Shown: in pieces, positions 54,795-64,000 of the stretch | Layout: every line of letters starts with the position of its first letter | Position numbering within the stretch: the first letter of the stretch is position 1 | DNA from: Haplomitrium mnioides | Taxonomy: Eukaryota > Marchantiophyta > Haplomitriopsida > Calobryales | DNA length: 64,000 bases | Direction of reading: 5' to 3' | NCBI GenBank assembly: GCA_049999725.1 | Contig: JBNGIS010039171.1 | Span: forward strand, 1-64,000 | The notes under the pieces: model-generated | Told to the model about the DNA's origin: nothing | The model's input: the letters and a program-made list of their open reading frames with translations, nothing else | Database searches by the model: none | Translations under genes and position numbers: made by a program

Positions 54795-54925
54795 ATGCAT
54801 GTAGGGTCAAGAAGTAAACCCAATGAGTGTATAGATTCAAGGAGTGAACAATATGCATGCAAAGGATCTAGGAGGGAACTCCATGCGCACATAGGATCCA
54901 AGACTCAACCTTTTGCACTCAACAG
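54795..54925 (+). repeat. Coding palindromic minisatellite (PMT-d DUF7869 exon 1)
   Basis: Four to five 30-bp units translating as GSRSKPNECI, DSRSEQYACK, GSRRELHAHI and GSKTQPFALN. Confidence 0.75.
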
Positions 54926-56266
54926 ATCTTTCTTGCCTATCAAGCAATCAAAGTTTAATCTTTTTTTATGACTACTCCAATAGATCAACAAATAGACACT
55001 CAAGTCAGAATGTTAGAACGATTGTGGACCTTTCTTTGTTGTCGTGTCAATTTGTTGACATCAAAACATCATCATCAATTTGTTGTTTTGTTTGTTCAAA
55101 ATGAAAAAACATAGAATTGGATGAATGTTTCAATGTCGGAGATGATACGCTGCCACTTTTGGCACCACTCAAACAGCAAGCGATTTCTAGTAAGTTGGAC
55201 CTCTTAATGAGAATGGAAGATCCTCTAAAAACTGAAATTGTTTGGAGAAATCTTCAGACAACAATTTAGGAATTGAATCAAGCAAAGAGTCTTAGTCAAT
55301 CAACATTTCTCTAGAGTTATTGCCAAGAGCATTGATTATTTTACAAAAAACATTTCCTTATGCTTGAGATATTGATGAAGATTCTATTTCAGCATGGTCT
55401 AGTTCTCCCACATCTCAAGGTGGTCTACATCGATCAAAAACTTATTTCGAGAGAACAAAAAATGTTATGGTGATGCTCAAGATCTTGAAGATAATGCATT
55501 ATCTTTGATGGCTGGATTTGCCTATAGATTGAATCAATCGGCAAAACATAAGAGTTTTTGTCTTTACCAAAACCCAAATAGGTAAATACATTGCATGAAA
55601 ACTCTTTGCCAAAAGTTCATCATGACAAGAGCTTTGTGAAGAAAAAGCCCAATTTGGTATCAACTTTGAAAGTGAGAAGAATCATGTTGTCGAATTGTTT
55701 GTTATTGTGCAAGACAGATGTCTTAAAAAGTGTGAGAGAAATGTATTTTTGACAAAGCATGAAGAATTGATATACTACATTGTAGTGGGGAATACCAAAA
55801 AAAGACTTTAGTGTTGACAATCGGTTCACTCTACTTGAAGGTACCATTTTTTTTGTAGAAGAGCCTTCAAATTAACATTATTAGTAGGGAATGATAGAAT
55901 CCAAAGGATTCAAAATATCAAGAATGCATATCTTGGAGGCATTTTTTGAAATAGAGAAATTTTTGCCAAAGGAGTATTCGTGAGTGCATGGATGGAAAAG
56001 TTTTTTGAAGGACACTATGAGAGAATGCCCACTCACAAATTTTATAACTTGCCAAAAAATTTTACAAAATGTGAAGTTTATGACTACTACACAACATACT
56101 TGAAAGAAAAAAACTCGACTGCTTTCTTAGTGTTTTTGGTTTTGCAAAACATTGGAGAACCCATTTTCCAAATGTTAAAATTCCAAAATACAATAGATTC
56201 GTTGCTTGTAAAACTTGTGAAGAAATAAACTCTTTGCGGGAAAATCCGCCTTAAAGTCAGACAAAG

Positions 56267-57059
56267 GTAATAAATTTTTTCTCTTTTAAAACCTACAATT
56301 CTTATGATGCTCTTTTTATGAGACTCAGAACTTAGTTCTAGAGATGTTATGTTTTCCCAACTTATTGCAACAAGATATTGGTTTTGTTGAGTTATTTCAC
56401 AAATAAAGGTTGAGTCAAATAAACCTTAGCAACTTGAGTTGTGAAGACAAACTCTCTGCTTGTATAGGGTCTGCTGCTTTTAGTTTGAATCCAAACCACG
56501 TTGAGAGTCAAATAAAGCAAGCACATTGTTATGATTGTTGGTTGTGATCATAAGATTGCACTTGGTTTTGCTATTGTTGCTTTCAATCCAAAACTCATTC
56601 CTAGATAAACAAGATCAAGATTCATCTATGTTGTTTGCAAACCTTATACATGCATAGATTCTATTCTTGTTTCTTTCAATTCCAATCGCGACAACAATCA
56701 AACAAAACCAAGATATTGATGTTGCTACTTTTAGTCCTATGCGCATATAGGATCCGTTATTGTTTATTTGAATCCTATACATGTATAAAGTCCAAGCTAG
56801 CATTGAAATTAAAGTTCCAATTTGTGACCCGAAGGGCGCAAATCTTGTTTTTCTCCTCTGGAAACTTTTGCGCATTTTGAGTAAATGACAAGTAGTTATT
56901 GTGAGTGTTATTCTGATTCTCCTATATTTAAATAATTTAAACTAGATTTTTAATCATTTAAAAATTTTCACCTCTTTTAATTCAAATTTTTGTTAAAGCA
57001 TCTTTGAATACTTTTAGCGTCTCAAGTTATCTTTTAAAATTCGATACATAAGAATATTT
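56267..57059 (+). other. Intron 1 of PMT-d DUF7869 gene
   Basis: It starts at GTAATA, holds scattered palindromic units (56455-56475, 56640-56660, 56740-56790) and ends near the exon 2 start. The precise acceptor is unclear. No gene is seen. Confidence 0.55.
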
Positions 57060-58769
57060 CTTCATCGTGACCAACAAGTAAAAGAAAGAACAAAACTTGC
57101 AAACCATCAAAGAAAATGTTATACCGATGGGCAAAAGTACTTGGGAATTGTGAATGATAGAATGGATCAAAGGAAAACAACAATTCCACATTAGCCTTCA
57201 CCACCAAAAACATTGATAAAGATTGTTTGGTAGGTGTGCATGTTGTTGGTGCCTTAATATTCAATCATGCTCTTTCTTCAATGGGCTTCTTGACCTACTA
57301 AAACTTGAGAAGCAACTCCAATTTGACAATTGCATTGCTCAATAGAATATTTTTTGACTTTGATAGGCCGTTGCCTCCTTTGTGTATCTTCAGTTGGAAA
57401 ATATGACATGCAAGAATAGAAATTCTATCTTATGTAGATATATTAGTCTTCTTATTGCCAAGAATGTTTTCCGAAAAATCAAGGTGGGATTTCTCATAGT
57501 TGGCCATACTCACGATCAAATCGATCAAATATTCAACATATTCTTGAAACGTTTGAAACATGTCAAAGCTTTCACGATTACAAGTCTTAGCAATGCGCTA
57601 CAATTGTCTTATAATTCTAAACCACAAGTAACTCTTTTGATTGAAACTTGGGATTTCAAATTGTTTTTGCAATAATGTCCCTATGTGGTTCAAAAACACA
57701 TGATTTTACCTTCAATCAATAATTCAAGCTCAAGTTGAGTGACTTGAACGCAAAGATTTGGAGCAAACAATTTTCAATAGATGAATTGTGCTTACCTTCA
57801 TATAAAATTTGTCAACTCAAGTGTCTACGTGAAGTGGAAAAAGAAATTTTAAGTTTAATGTTGATTCCTCTCAAGGTATACTCTAAAACCAAATGATCTC
57901 AAAAGAAAGAGAAGTTGATGAAGAGAAAGTGGTTTTTGCAATAAAGGACAACATATATGAGAACTGCACAAGTTCTTTACATATTTTGATATTCAATGGT
58001 GGAATGACTTTTTCCTTGCCCAACAAGAGATTGCAACTTACATCCTTGAAAGAAAAAGACGTGGACTCGAAGCAAAATTCACCTTTCCATCTTCACAACT
58101 GGCAAATACTTGTAATGATTCTCAAAATGTTGTGTAAGTTCTCAGTTTTATGCTCAATAGATAGAGGTAGACATTCCAATAAACATATACTTTCTACACA
58201 TCGAGTAATCTATAATAGAGCATTTAGGCTGTGAGAAACAATTGTTTCATATAATACTAGATACGAGCACAAATTTGGCAGTCTAAATGAGGTGAAAGCC
58301 AAAAATGTTTATTTGTGTTGCTACATCACTCGATCCAACGGGAACACCATTTTGGATTGCCAAAGTTCTCAAAATTTTGTCATTTGATGGAGAAGAACCT
58401 CCCAACCCAAAACAAAAACATGTTCAATGGTTTACTTATGAGATTGAGGATGCATTTTTTGGACAATACTTTCCAAAAAAAAAACATCAACAAAATGGAC
58501 ACACAAATCCAAGTTACATATTGATGTACTTGATGTAATACAAATCACGATTTATCTTTTTTAATTTCCTTCTTACACAAAAAAACGAATTGAAGAAAAA
58601 CATTCTGGCTACTATTAAATCAAATCTATTTGAGTACAAAGGGAAAAAAGCAATCAATCCTAACGTGTTTGAAAGAGATTCAATCAACATTATTAATAGT
58701 GAGGCAGATTGTGTCAATCTTGATGAATCTTCTAAAGTTGAATCCAAAGAAGTTGATACGAGTGACTAA

Positions 58770-60261
58770 GTCATTTAAGAACCTCTTTGTTTATTGTATA
58801 CTTTCAATTTATAATGTAATTTAAATTTATTATTTTATAAAGTACCTGAGAATGTTATCAAGAAATTTCTTGGATTTATGTGCCACCTTGAACTTTTTGG
58901 TGTTAGATATTCCAAGTTTATTTTTATCTTTTGTCAATGAAACTTAAATATTTAATCATAATTTTTATTTGGTTTCTAAAATGTTTTTGGATCCAAAATA
59001 TAATTCTATTCTTTCATTTTTTAATGTTTTCTAAAAGAGTTTAATGTTTTGGTATTGTTGAAGTGTCTTCCCAAATTGGCTACTTAATTCTTTGCTTGCA
59101 AGGATTTTGATGTAAAACTTGAAAACTTTTGCGTACTTTGACTTTGATAAAGATCTTTATATCCTTTTTACTCTTCGAGTTTGATTCAAAAATTTGAATA
59201 ATAAACGTGCCTAGAGTTTGCTATGGAAAATAGAACCTTCAGTGCATCTAGACTCAAATTTAGAAGTCTAAACCCTATACACACATAGACTTTGATGCAA
59301 AAGTTGAAACCTCATGCTCACCTAGACTCTATTGCAGAAATTAAAACCTACGTTCAACATAGTCTTTGTTGCCAAGGGCTGAGATGTTGAACTCAGATTC
59401 CTATGCACGCATAGACTTTGGTATAAAAGTCAAAGCCTTCCACACGTATTAACTTTGATATACAACCCTGAACCTTCTACATACAAAAACTACCTTATAG
59501 AACTTAGATTCTACACCGCTCAAAGACTCTTTTGTAGAACTCAAAACCTTTTGTTTGGGAGACTTTGGTCCAAAACTTGGAGATGTTGCTTGTTTAGATT
59601 GTGAATCAAAAGAACTATGACTCATTTGTGTATATGATTCTCTGAATTATAAAATATTTTGAATTGCTGAAACCTTCTAAAATATGCTCACTTTAATCTT
59701 TGTGCGCATGGATTTTCAACTACAAAAGAAAGCCTCTTTCTTGCTTAAACTTCAAAATAGAGCTCCAAAATCCATGCAATGTTTTGTTTTGTTGATTACT
59801 GTGCCTTGGGATTCCAAACTCATTCCCTTGACTTCTAGCCTACTTGGGTTTTTTCCTCTTGTTTTCTATTTTGTTTTCAAAAAATAAGTTTTAGGTAGCG
59901 CCATGTCTCTGCATGCATAGAGTTTGTGCAACCAAACTTATTTTTAAATAACTTATTTTGACGTATGTTTCAATTTTTGGGCTTCAAAATGTAATCAATG
60001 AAAAACGCAAGTTTTTTGTCAAAACATACCATAATTTATATACTTTTCAACACTTTTGAAATTTCTAATATTTTCATAGAAAGTAAGAATATTTTTTGAT
60101 TTTGCATAATGAAATTGATTATCGCTATATCAAGCTTGTTAAAACAACAAAAAATGAAGCTAAAAAACTCATGTAGTTTTTCTTTTTCAAAAATAACCTT
60201 GTTTTTTTTTCTATTTTTTGAACTTGAAAACCCACATTTTTCCTAGAAAAAAAAAGTTCAT
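58770..60261. repeat. PMT-d DUF7869-side terminus with palindromic minisatellite
   Basis: AT-rich sequence, then about nine degenerate palindromic units at 59220-59600 (CTATGCACGCATAGACTTTGG type). The sequence then aligns in reverse with 45085-45700 of PMT-f and 25007-25560 of PMT-e. No gene is seen. Confidence 0.8.
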
Positions 60262-60300
60262 TTGTTGAGTAGCTTGTTCTTGGTTCAAAGTAGTAGTGTT
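60262..60300 (-). repeat. DUF7869-side TIR of PMT-d
   Basis: On the minus strand AACACTACTACTTTGAACC then AAGAACAAGCTACTCAAC. It has one deleted base and one change relative to the consensus. It is followed by CCAT (60301-60304). Confidence 0.82.
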
Positions 60301-60523
60301 CCATATGAAAATTCATCTTGTCTTCCACATGTCTAAACTCAAGTCTTTTGTTTCTAGTCCATCTTCTTTTTCTAACCATGTTCAAATTCCCCTTGCATAT
60401 GTAATTCTTGGTGATCATGAAAAATATACGGTGGATCACATTTTGGCAAAACAAGTTATCAAACGGGGCCAACAACCTCAAGTTCAATATAAATTTCTTG
60501 TGGAAGGGATATCACTTTCATGA
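60301..60523 (+). pseudogene. Gypsy-2 integrase end with chromodomain
   Basis: Reading VFHMKIHLVFHMSKLKSF, then DHEKYTVDHILAKQVIKRG, QPQVQYKFLVEG. The last part matches the chromodomain pattern of plant chromoviruses (VEKIL-like start, RG.QPQ.QYLVKW-like strand), with the aromatic Trp region altered. Chromodomains bind methylated histone H3 and target integration to heterochromatin. It continues from 19440 after removal of PMT-d. Confidence 0.8.
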
Positions 60524-60690
60524 TACAACTTGAGAGCTTTATTCTAATATTGAAAATGCTCAAAAGTCCATTTGATTGCTTGAAACTACAAGCAATGATG
60601 AGAACATCATTAATTAGAAGGTGGAGATTATGTAATAATACAAGCATGATTTTTTGTTATTTATAAAGAAATAGAGAGGAGAGAAGAAGA
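60524..60690 (+). other. Gypsy-2 3' untranslated region and polypurine tract
   Basis: Short noncoding stretch ending in AGAGAGGAGAGAAGAAGA (60672-60690), a good polypurine tract immediately before the 3' LTR. Confidence 0.7.
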
Positions 60691-61092
60691 TGGTAGTGAC
60701 TACTAAATATGGATCATCTTTTAGTAAAGATTAGTATAAGATCATTTTTAGAGTTGGATCATTTTTTAGTGAAGTGGTATTAAGATTACTTGCGTGTAAA
60801 GTCACTTTTAGAGAAGTAGAATAAGATCTCTTTTAGGCCTGAAAATGGAAGTGACTTGTAAGTGAAGGAAGTAAGATGACACCTTCTTCTCAAGTATAAA
60901 TAGAAAGGCTTTATTACCCAACTCCTCACTCTATAGTTCTTCTAAATTCACTTGTGTTCTTTGAATGCTTGTTTTCTTGGTTTTTTCTTGCCTTATTGGC
61001 CTTTGCTTGCCTCATTGGTATTTAGTTGAATAACTCCATTAGAGTTTCTTTGAGTTCTTGCTCGTTGGGTATATTTCTTTGAGCTCTTTTAC
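60691..61092 (+). repeat. Gypsy-2 3' LTR
   Basis: It starts TGGTAGTGAC after the polypurine tract, contains TATAAATA (60896-60903) and a pyrimidine-rich stretch, and probably ends at ACA near 61092. The right boundary is approximate because no 5' LTR is available for comparison. Confidence 0.6.
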
Positions 61093-61099
61093 ATGCATA

Positions 61100-61740
61100 G
61101 AGAATTTGGTGATAGCAAAGAGTTACAATCCACAATAGTTAGTTTGCAAGAATGAGAGAACACAGGAGGCAACAAATTTTATGTGCGCTTATATTCCCAT
61201 ATGCACATAAAGTCTCATACGGTGAAAAGGTTACAAAGCACAACAATAAGTTTGTTGTAATAAGAGAACAAAAAAACAATTAATCTCTTGCGTACCTAGA
61301 GTGTCATACATTCACAAAATTACAAATATAGTAGAAAGTTTGTAATAGTAAGAGAACAAAAGAGGAAATGAACCTCTTGGATATAAGAAGTCTCACTTGG
61401 GTATAGGATTAAAAACCACAACAATGAGTTTGTAATATTAAGAGAACAAAACAAGCAACAAATCTTATGTGCACATAAGGTCTCATACACGCATAGGGTT
61501 GCAAGCATAAGAGAAAGTTTGTAACAAAAAAAGAAGAAAAGAAGAAACAAATCTCATACATGGATTGGGTTACAAACCACAACACTAAGTTTGTTATAAT
61601 AATAATGCAAAAGAGGAAACATACCTCTTTCATATATAGAGTCTCATATGAGTATAGGGATACAAAAAACAAAAGAAAGTTTGTGATAATAATGGAACAA
61701 AATAGAAATGAATCTCATGCATGGATAGAGTTTCACATCA
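61100..61740. repeat. Tandem array of about 55-70 bp units (PMT-g intron)
   Basis: About nine degenerate units containing AGAGAACAAAAGAGGAAACAAATCTC, TCTCATACATGCATAGGGTTACAAA-like and AAGTTTGTAATA segments. Palindromic centres (CATATGAGTATAG, ACACGCATAG) are weaker than in other copies. Confidence 0.75.
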
Positions 61741-63350
61741 AAAAATGTATTTAAAACAAAATAAAAAATACAAAAACGTGACTAAATAAAGATAAACCAA
61801 TTTTTTTAAAACTTTTGTGAATCCAAAATTTACAAACAACAAATTTATTGCATTTGGAATATTTAACATTTGGAAAGTACACTCTCCAATGAATTGTAAA
61901 ACTTGAGAAACACAAAATGCAATCAATATTTGTTTTCTTTCAAATACGTTGTATAATAATGATAAACTTCTAATTTGGTAAAGTTCTTAGGAAAATTATA
62001 TATTTCATGAATAGACATTTTCTCACAATGTATTTAGAAAAGTTTTTCCATCCATTCATGTGCATATACCCCTCTAGTAGAGAATTCTTTCTTTTCAAAT
62101 AAACCTCTAGGATTTTCGATTCTTGTATTTGTTGGATTCTATCATTTATAATAAAAAATATTAATTTGAAAGTTGTTTTATACACAATAGTGTTGTCAAG
62201 AAAAGTAAATCAATTAAATAAATTTGCATATTTTTTAGGTATCCCTCAATATAAGGTGATATTTTTATTCTCAATTTTTTGTCGAAGTACTGTTTTTTGA
62301 TTATTTGAATGAAATTTGTCTTGTACAATAAACCGCAACTCTTTGTGCAACATAAAATTCATCTGAAATTTTTAATTGATCTAGGATCAAGTTTTCTCAT
62401 AATAAAACTCTTTGTCATGATTTATTTGACAAAGAGTTATTACGTAAAGGGTTTACCATCTTTGGTTTTGGCTTACCTAGAGTAGTCTTATGTTTAACTA
62501 GTCGATTTGGTCCATATAGATATCTAACTAAAAGAGACAAAGCCCTATCTTGAAGATCTTCCTCATCATCTCGTGTATATTGTTGTTTTGGAGATTTACT
62601 TCTTCTTATCAAACATACAAATCTCATTATTGAGAGAACTCAACCAAGCCAAACTGCATCTTCCACAAAGTTTTGATTTTTGGGCAATTTTTGTTCAAGT
62701 TCTATTTGAACCCTTGAAGATGTTTTGAGAGAAAGATATTTTGGTTATGAATCATATCGAGTATTTTCTCTTAGTAGTTTGTTTATCTATTTACTTTTTG
62801 AGATGATGATACTTTCACAATTTTCACTCCACCTTCATTACCACTCACTAGCTTGTTGAAGGCTACTAATAGTTATTGAGCATCATAATCAAAATTTTAC
62901 GAGTCTCAAAATTTCCTTCTTGGAGAAGTAGCAACAAACACAATGTTATCTTGAATTTTATCTTTGTCATCAATTGCTCACAACGTTACATTTACAACAT
63001 TCACATCATGCTTGCATGATTGTAATCAAGTACTCTTTATCATGCCACTCTTGCATTCCTTTTCTTTTTGAGTATCTTTGCTTCTCAACTAAGGAGGCTT
63101 AGTAGGAGAGTCAAAACCCACATATGCAAAGGCTTTGATATTTTCCAATTTGCTCAATGACACAAATTTTCTTGCTTAACTTGTTTGAGAGATCAAAGAT
63201 GTGTAATAAGGTTCACTCCCAAGAGTGTGACTTGAAGATTTCTCTTGATTTGTACTCAAAGTATTTTTCTCCAAATAGCTATCAATGACATTTGATACAT
63301 TTTTTCACCAATCTTGCTCTTGCTAGCAATCATTTTTGAAAAATATTCAC
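61740..63350 (-). pseudogene. DUF7869-type gene, first exon region (PMT-g)
   Basis: On the minus strand, 62627-62415 reads SLLVRYLYGPNRLVKHKTTL and PKPKMVNPLRNNSL, matching the equivalent part of PMT-e (about 29960-29890). Around 62185-61930, RIQQIQESKI, MSIHEIYNFPKNFTKLEVYHYYTTYLK matches PMT-d 56028-56110. Upstream, 63350-62640, weak N-terminal similarity remains. Many stops and no catalytic exon. It represents a separate lineage of the same family. Confidence 0.6.
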
Positions 63351-64000
63351 CTTTTCTATTTGAAGCATATAAAATACCAATAGATAATCCCAAAAATGTA
63401 GTCAAGAAAATAAAATATATATATTAGCATAAAAAAAGCAATTTTATTAAATAAGTCTACAAAACAACAATAGTAAAAACGTTTTGGAGAAAAAGAAAAT
63501 GCAAACAAGAAAGATAGAAATCCTATTGGCCATTTGTACAAAAGAATGAAAGTTTTATAAGCAAAAAGAGTGACGTGGAGAAAGCTACACCAACAATTTT
63601 ATGGCAAAAAATCCAAGTCAAAATTTTCAAGTATGCCAAACACTTGGAATATTTTTTCTTTTCATTGTCGTATTTGCANNNNNNNNNNNNNNNNNNNNNN
63701 NNNNNNNNNNNNNNNNNNNNNNNNNNNNNNNNNNNNNNNNNNNNNNNNNNNNNNNNNNNNNNNNNNNNNNNNNNNNNNAACTTATCTTTACCAAAATTCA
63801 ATATATCAAAACCTTTTTGATAACTTGATGTTGTCAAACGAACTGAACTTAAGAAATCAAACCAAAAATAGATCATGTCTTGTGACATAAGTAAAGAGGC
63901 AACAAAGCATCATTACGTATGGAGCAACACTCAAGCACAAGTAATGAGGCAACAAAAACATCTTTCCTTATAGAGCGATATATAAAAAATATTATGTGGG
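63351..64000. other. AT-rich sequence with assembly gap, nothing recognised
   Basis: Gap of 100 N at 63679-63778. The flanks are AT-rich. Short frames through the gap are artefacts. It may be the promoter side of PMT-g, but I cannot align it with the other promoters. Confidence 0.5.

Larger units (their letters stand above)
44864..58769 (+). pseudogene. DUF7869-type putative transposase gene (PMT-d), split by PMT-f
   Basis: ATG 44864 (MDKVFKRKKRLEFHDSCLQK). Exon 1 is 44864-45084 joined to 54788-56266. The join at the GTGA duplication reads straight on into the decapeptide repeats (TYMHVGSRSKPNECI). Exon 2 runs from about 57060 to 58133: it keeps the LGIVNDRMD block (first acidic position mutated), LYLQLENMTCKNRN (second position Asp to Glu) and VGFLIVGHTHDQIDQIF (about 57484-57535). 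Exon 3, 58261-58769, has PFWIAKVLKILSFDGEEPPN, VQWF and an acidic C-terminus. Donors AAAG|GTAA (56267) and GT|GTAAGTT (58134) and acceptor CTAG (58260) are visible. Coding length would be about 1,090 codons. Stops and mutated acidic sites make it inactive. Confidence 0.75.
19441..60300 (-). mobile_element. PMT-d: full-length PMT transposon carrying nested insertions
   Basis: Its methyltransferase-side TIR begins AACAATTGCTACTTTGAAC at 19441 and its DUF7869-side TIR ends at 60300. The flanks TCAT (19437-19440) and CCAT (60301-60304) are a 4-bp duplication with one change. They lie inside the gypsy-2 integrase, which reads through once PMT-d is removed. PMT-d is interrupted by gypsy-1 (22344-42600) and PMT-f (45085-54783 plus duplication). 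Subtracting both leaves 10,900 bp, close to PMT-e without its insertion. Orientation is opposite to PMT-e: methyltransferase on the minus strand, DUF7869 on the plus strand. Confidence 0.85.
9153..61092 (+). mobile_element. Gypsy-2: chromodomain Ty3/gypsy retrotransposon, split twice
   Basis: Pieces at 9153-11807, 18390-19440 and 60301-61092 read in order as gag, protease, reverse transcriptase, RNase H, integrase, chromodomain, polypurine tract and 3' LTR. PMT-c (11808-18389) and PMT-d (19441-60300) interrupt it. Removing each with one copy of the 4-bp duplication restores uninterrupted integrase reading (YHTFDSSLYKG across the first break, PLHMKIHLVFH across the second). The 5' LTR and start of gag are missing, so the left edge near 9152 is a truncation. 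All coding parts carry stops. Confidence 0.8.
61093..63350 (-). mobile_element. PMT-g: diverged PMT-like fragment beyond gypsy-2
   Basis: It contains the first-exon region of a DUF7869 gene on the minus strand and a tandem array in the position of the first intron. Similarity to the other copies is clearly lower than among PMT-a to PMT-f, and the classical TGCGCGCA palindrome is rare. The element is cut on the left by gypsy-2. No TIR was found up to the window end. Confidence 0.55.

Overview
This window is plant nuclear DNA made almost entirely of nested, decayed transposable elements. I found no intact host gene, tRNA, rRNA or CRISPR array. The AT-rich background, plant-type Ty3/gypsy elements, spliceosomal GT-AG introns in the transposon genes, and 100-N scaffold gaps point to a land plant with a large, repeat-rich genome. 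A fern, lycophyte or gymnosperm is my guess, but the sequence does not fix the lineage.

The main content is seven copies or fragments of one DNA transposon, called the PMT element here. A complete copy is about 10.9-11 kb. It has terminal inverted repeats (consensus AACAAYYGCTACTTTGAAC) and is flanked by 4-bp target-site duplications. It carries two divergent intron-containing genes separated by a roughly 0.4-kb central promoter with back-to-back TATA boxes. One gene (four exons, about 1,000 codons) has a ParB/sulfiredoxin-like GGNHS motif, a basic nuclear-localisation-like linker, and a beta-class DNA amino-methyltransferase (motif IV DIPY, then motif I). The other (three exons, about 1,090 codons) is a DUF7869-type protein with three acidic positions that could form a DDE-like transposase centre. 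Noncoding parts of the elements carry minisatellites of 30-37 bp, each unit containing a palindrome around TGCGCGCA.

Layout: PMT-a (1-1555, right part) is inserted in exon 2 of PMT-b (1556-9152), which is also split by a 4.0-kb LTR-like insertion (3636-7643). A chromodomain gypsy element (gypsy-2, 9153 to about 61092) follows. PMT-c (11808-18389) and PMT-d (19441-60300) are inserted in it. PMT-d is interrupted by a second gypsy element with a PHD finger (gypsy-1, 22344-42600) and by PMT-f (45085-54783). Gypsy-1 contains PMT-e (25007-38856), which contains a further 2.9-kb insertion (31846-34735). A diverged relative, PMT-g, lies beyond gypsy-2. Removing the insertions leaves PMT-d at 10,900 bp and PMT-e at about 10,950 bp, and the broken genes rejoin at the duplicated target sites.

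Every coding region carries stops or frameshifts, so no copy here looks autonomous. PMT-f keeps the best methyltransferase gene but has lost the core of its DUF7869 gene. The combination of a ParB-like/adenine-methyltransferase gene, a DUF7869 gene and palindromic minisatellite arrays in one 4-bp-TSD transposon is the most likely undescribed system here. Its functional interpretation is inference.
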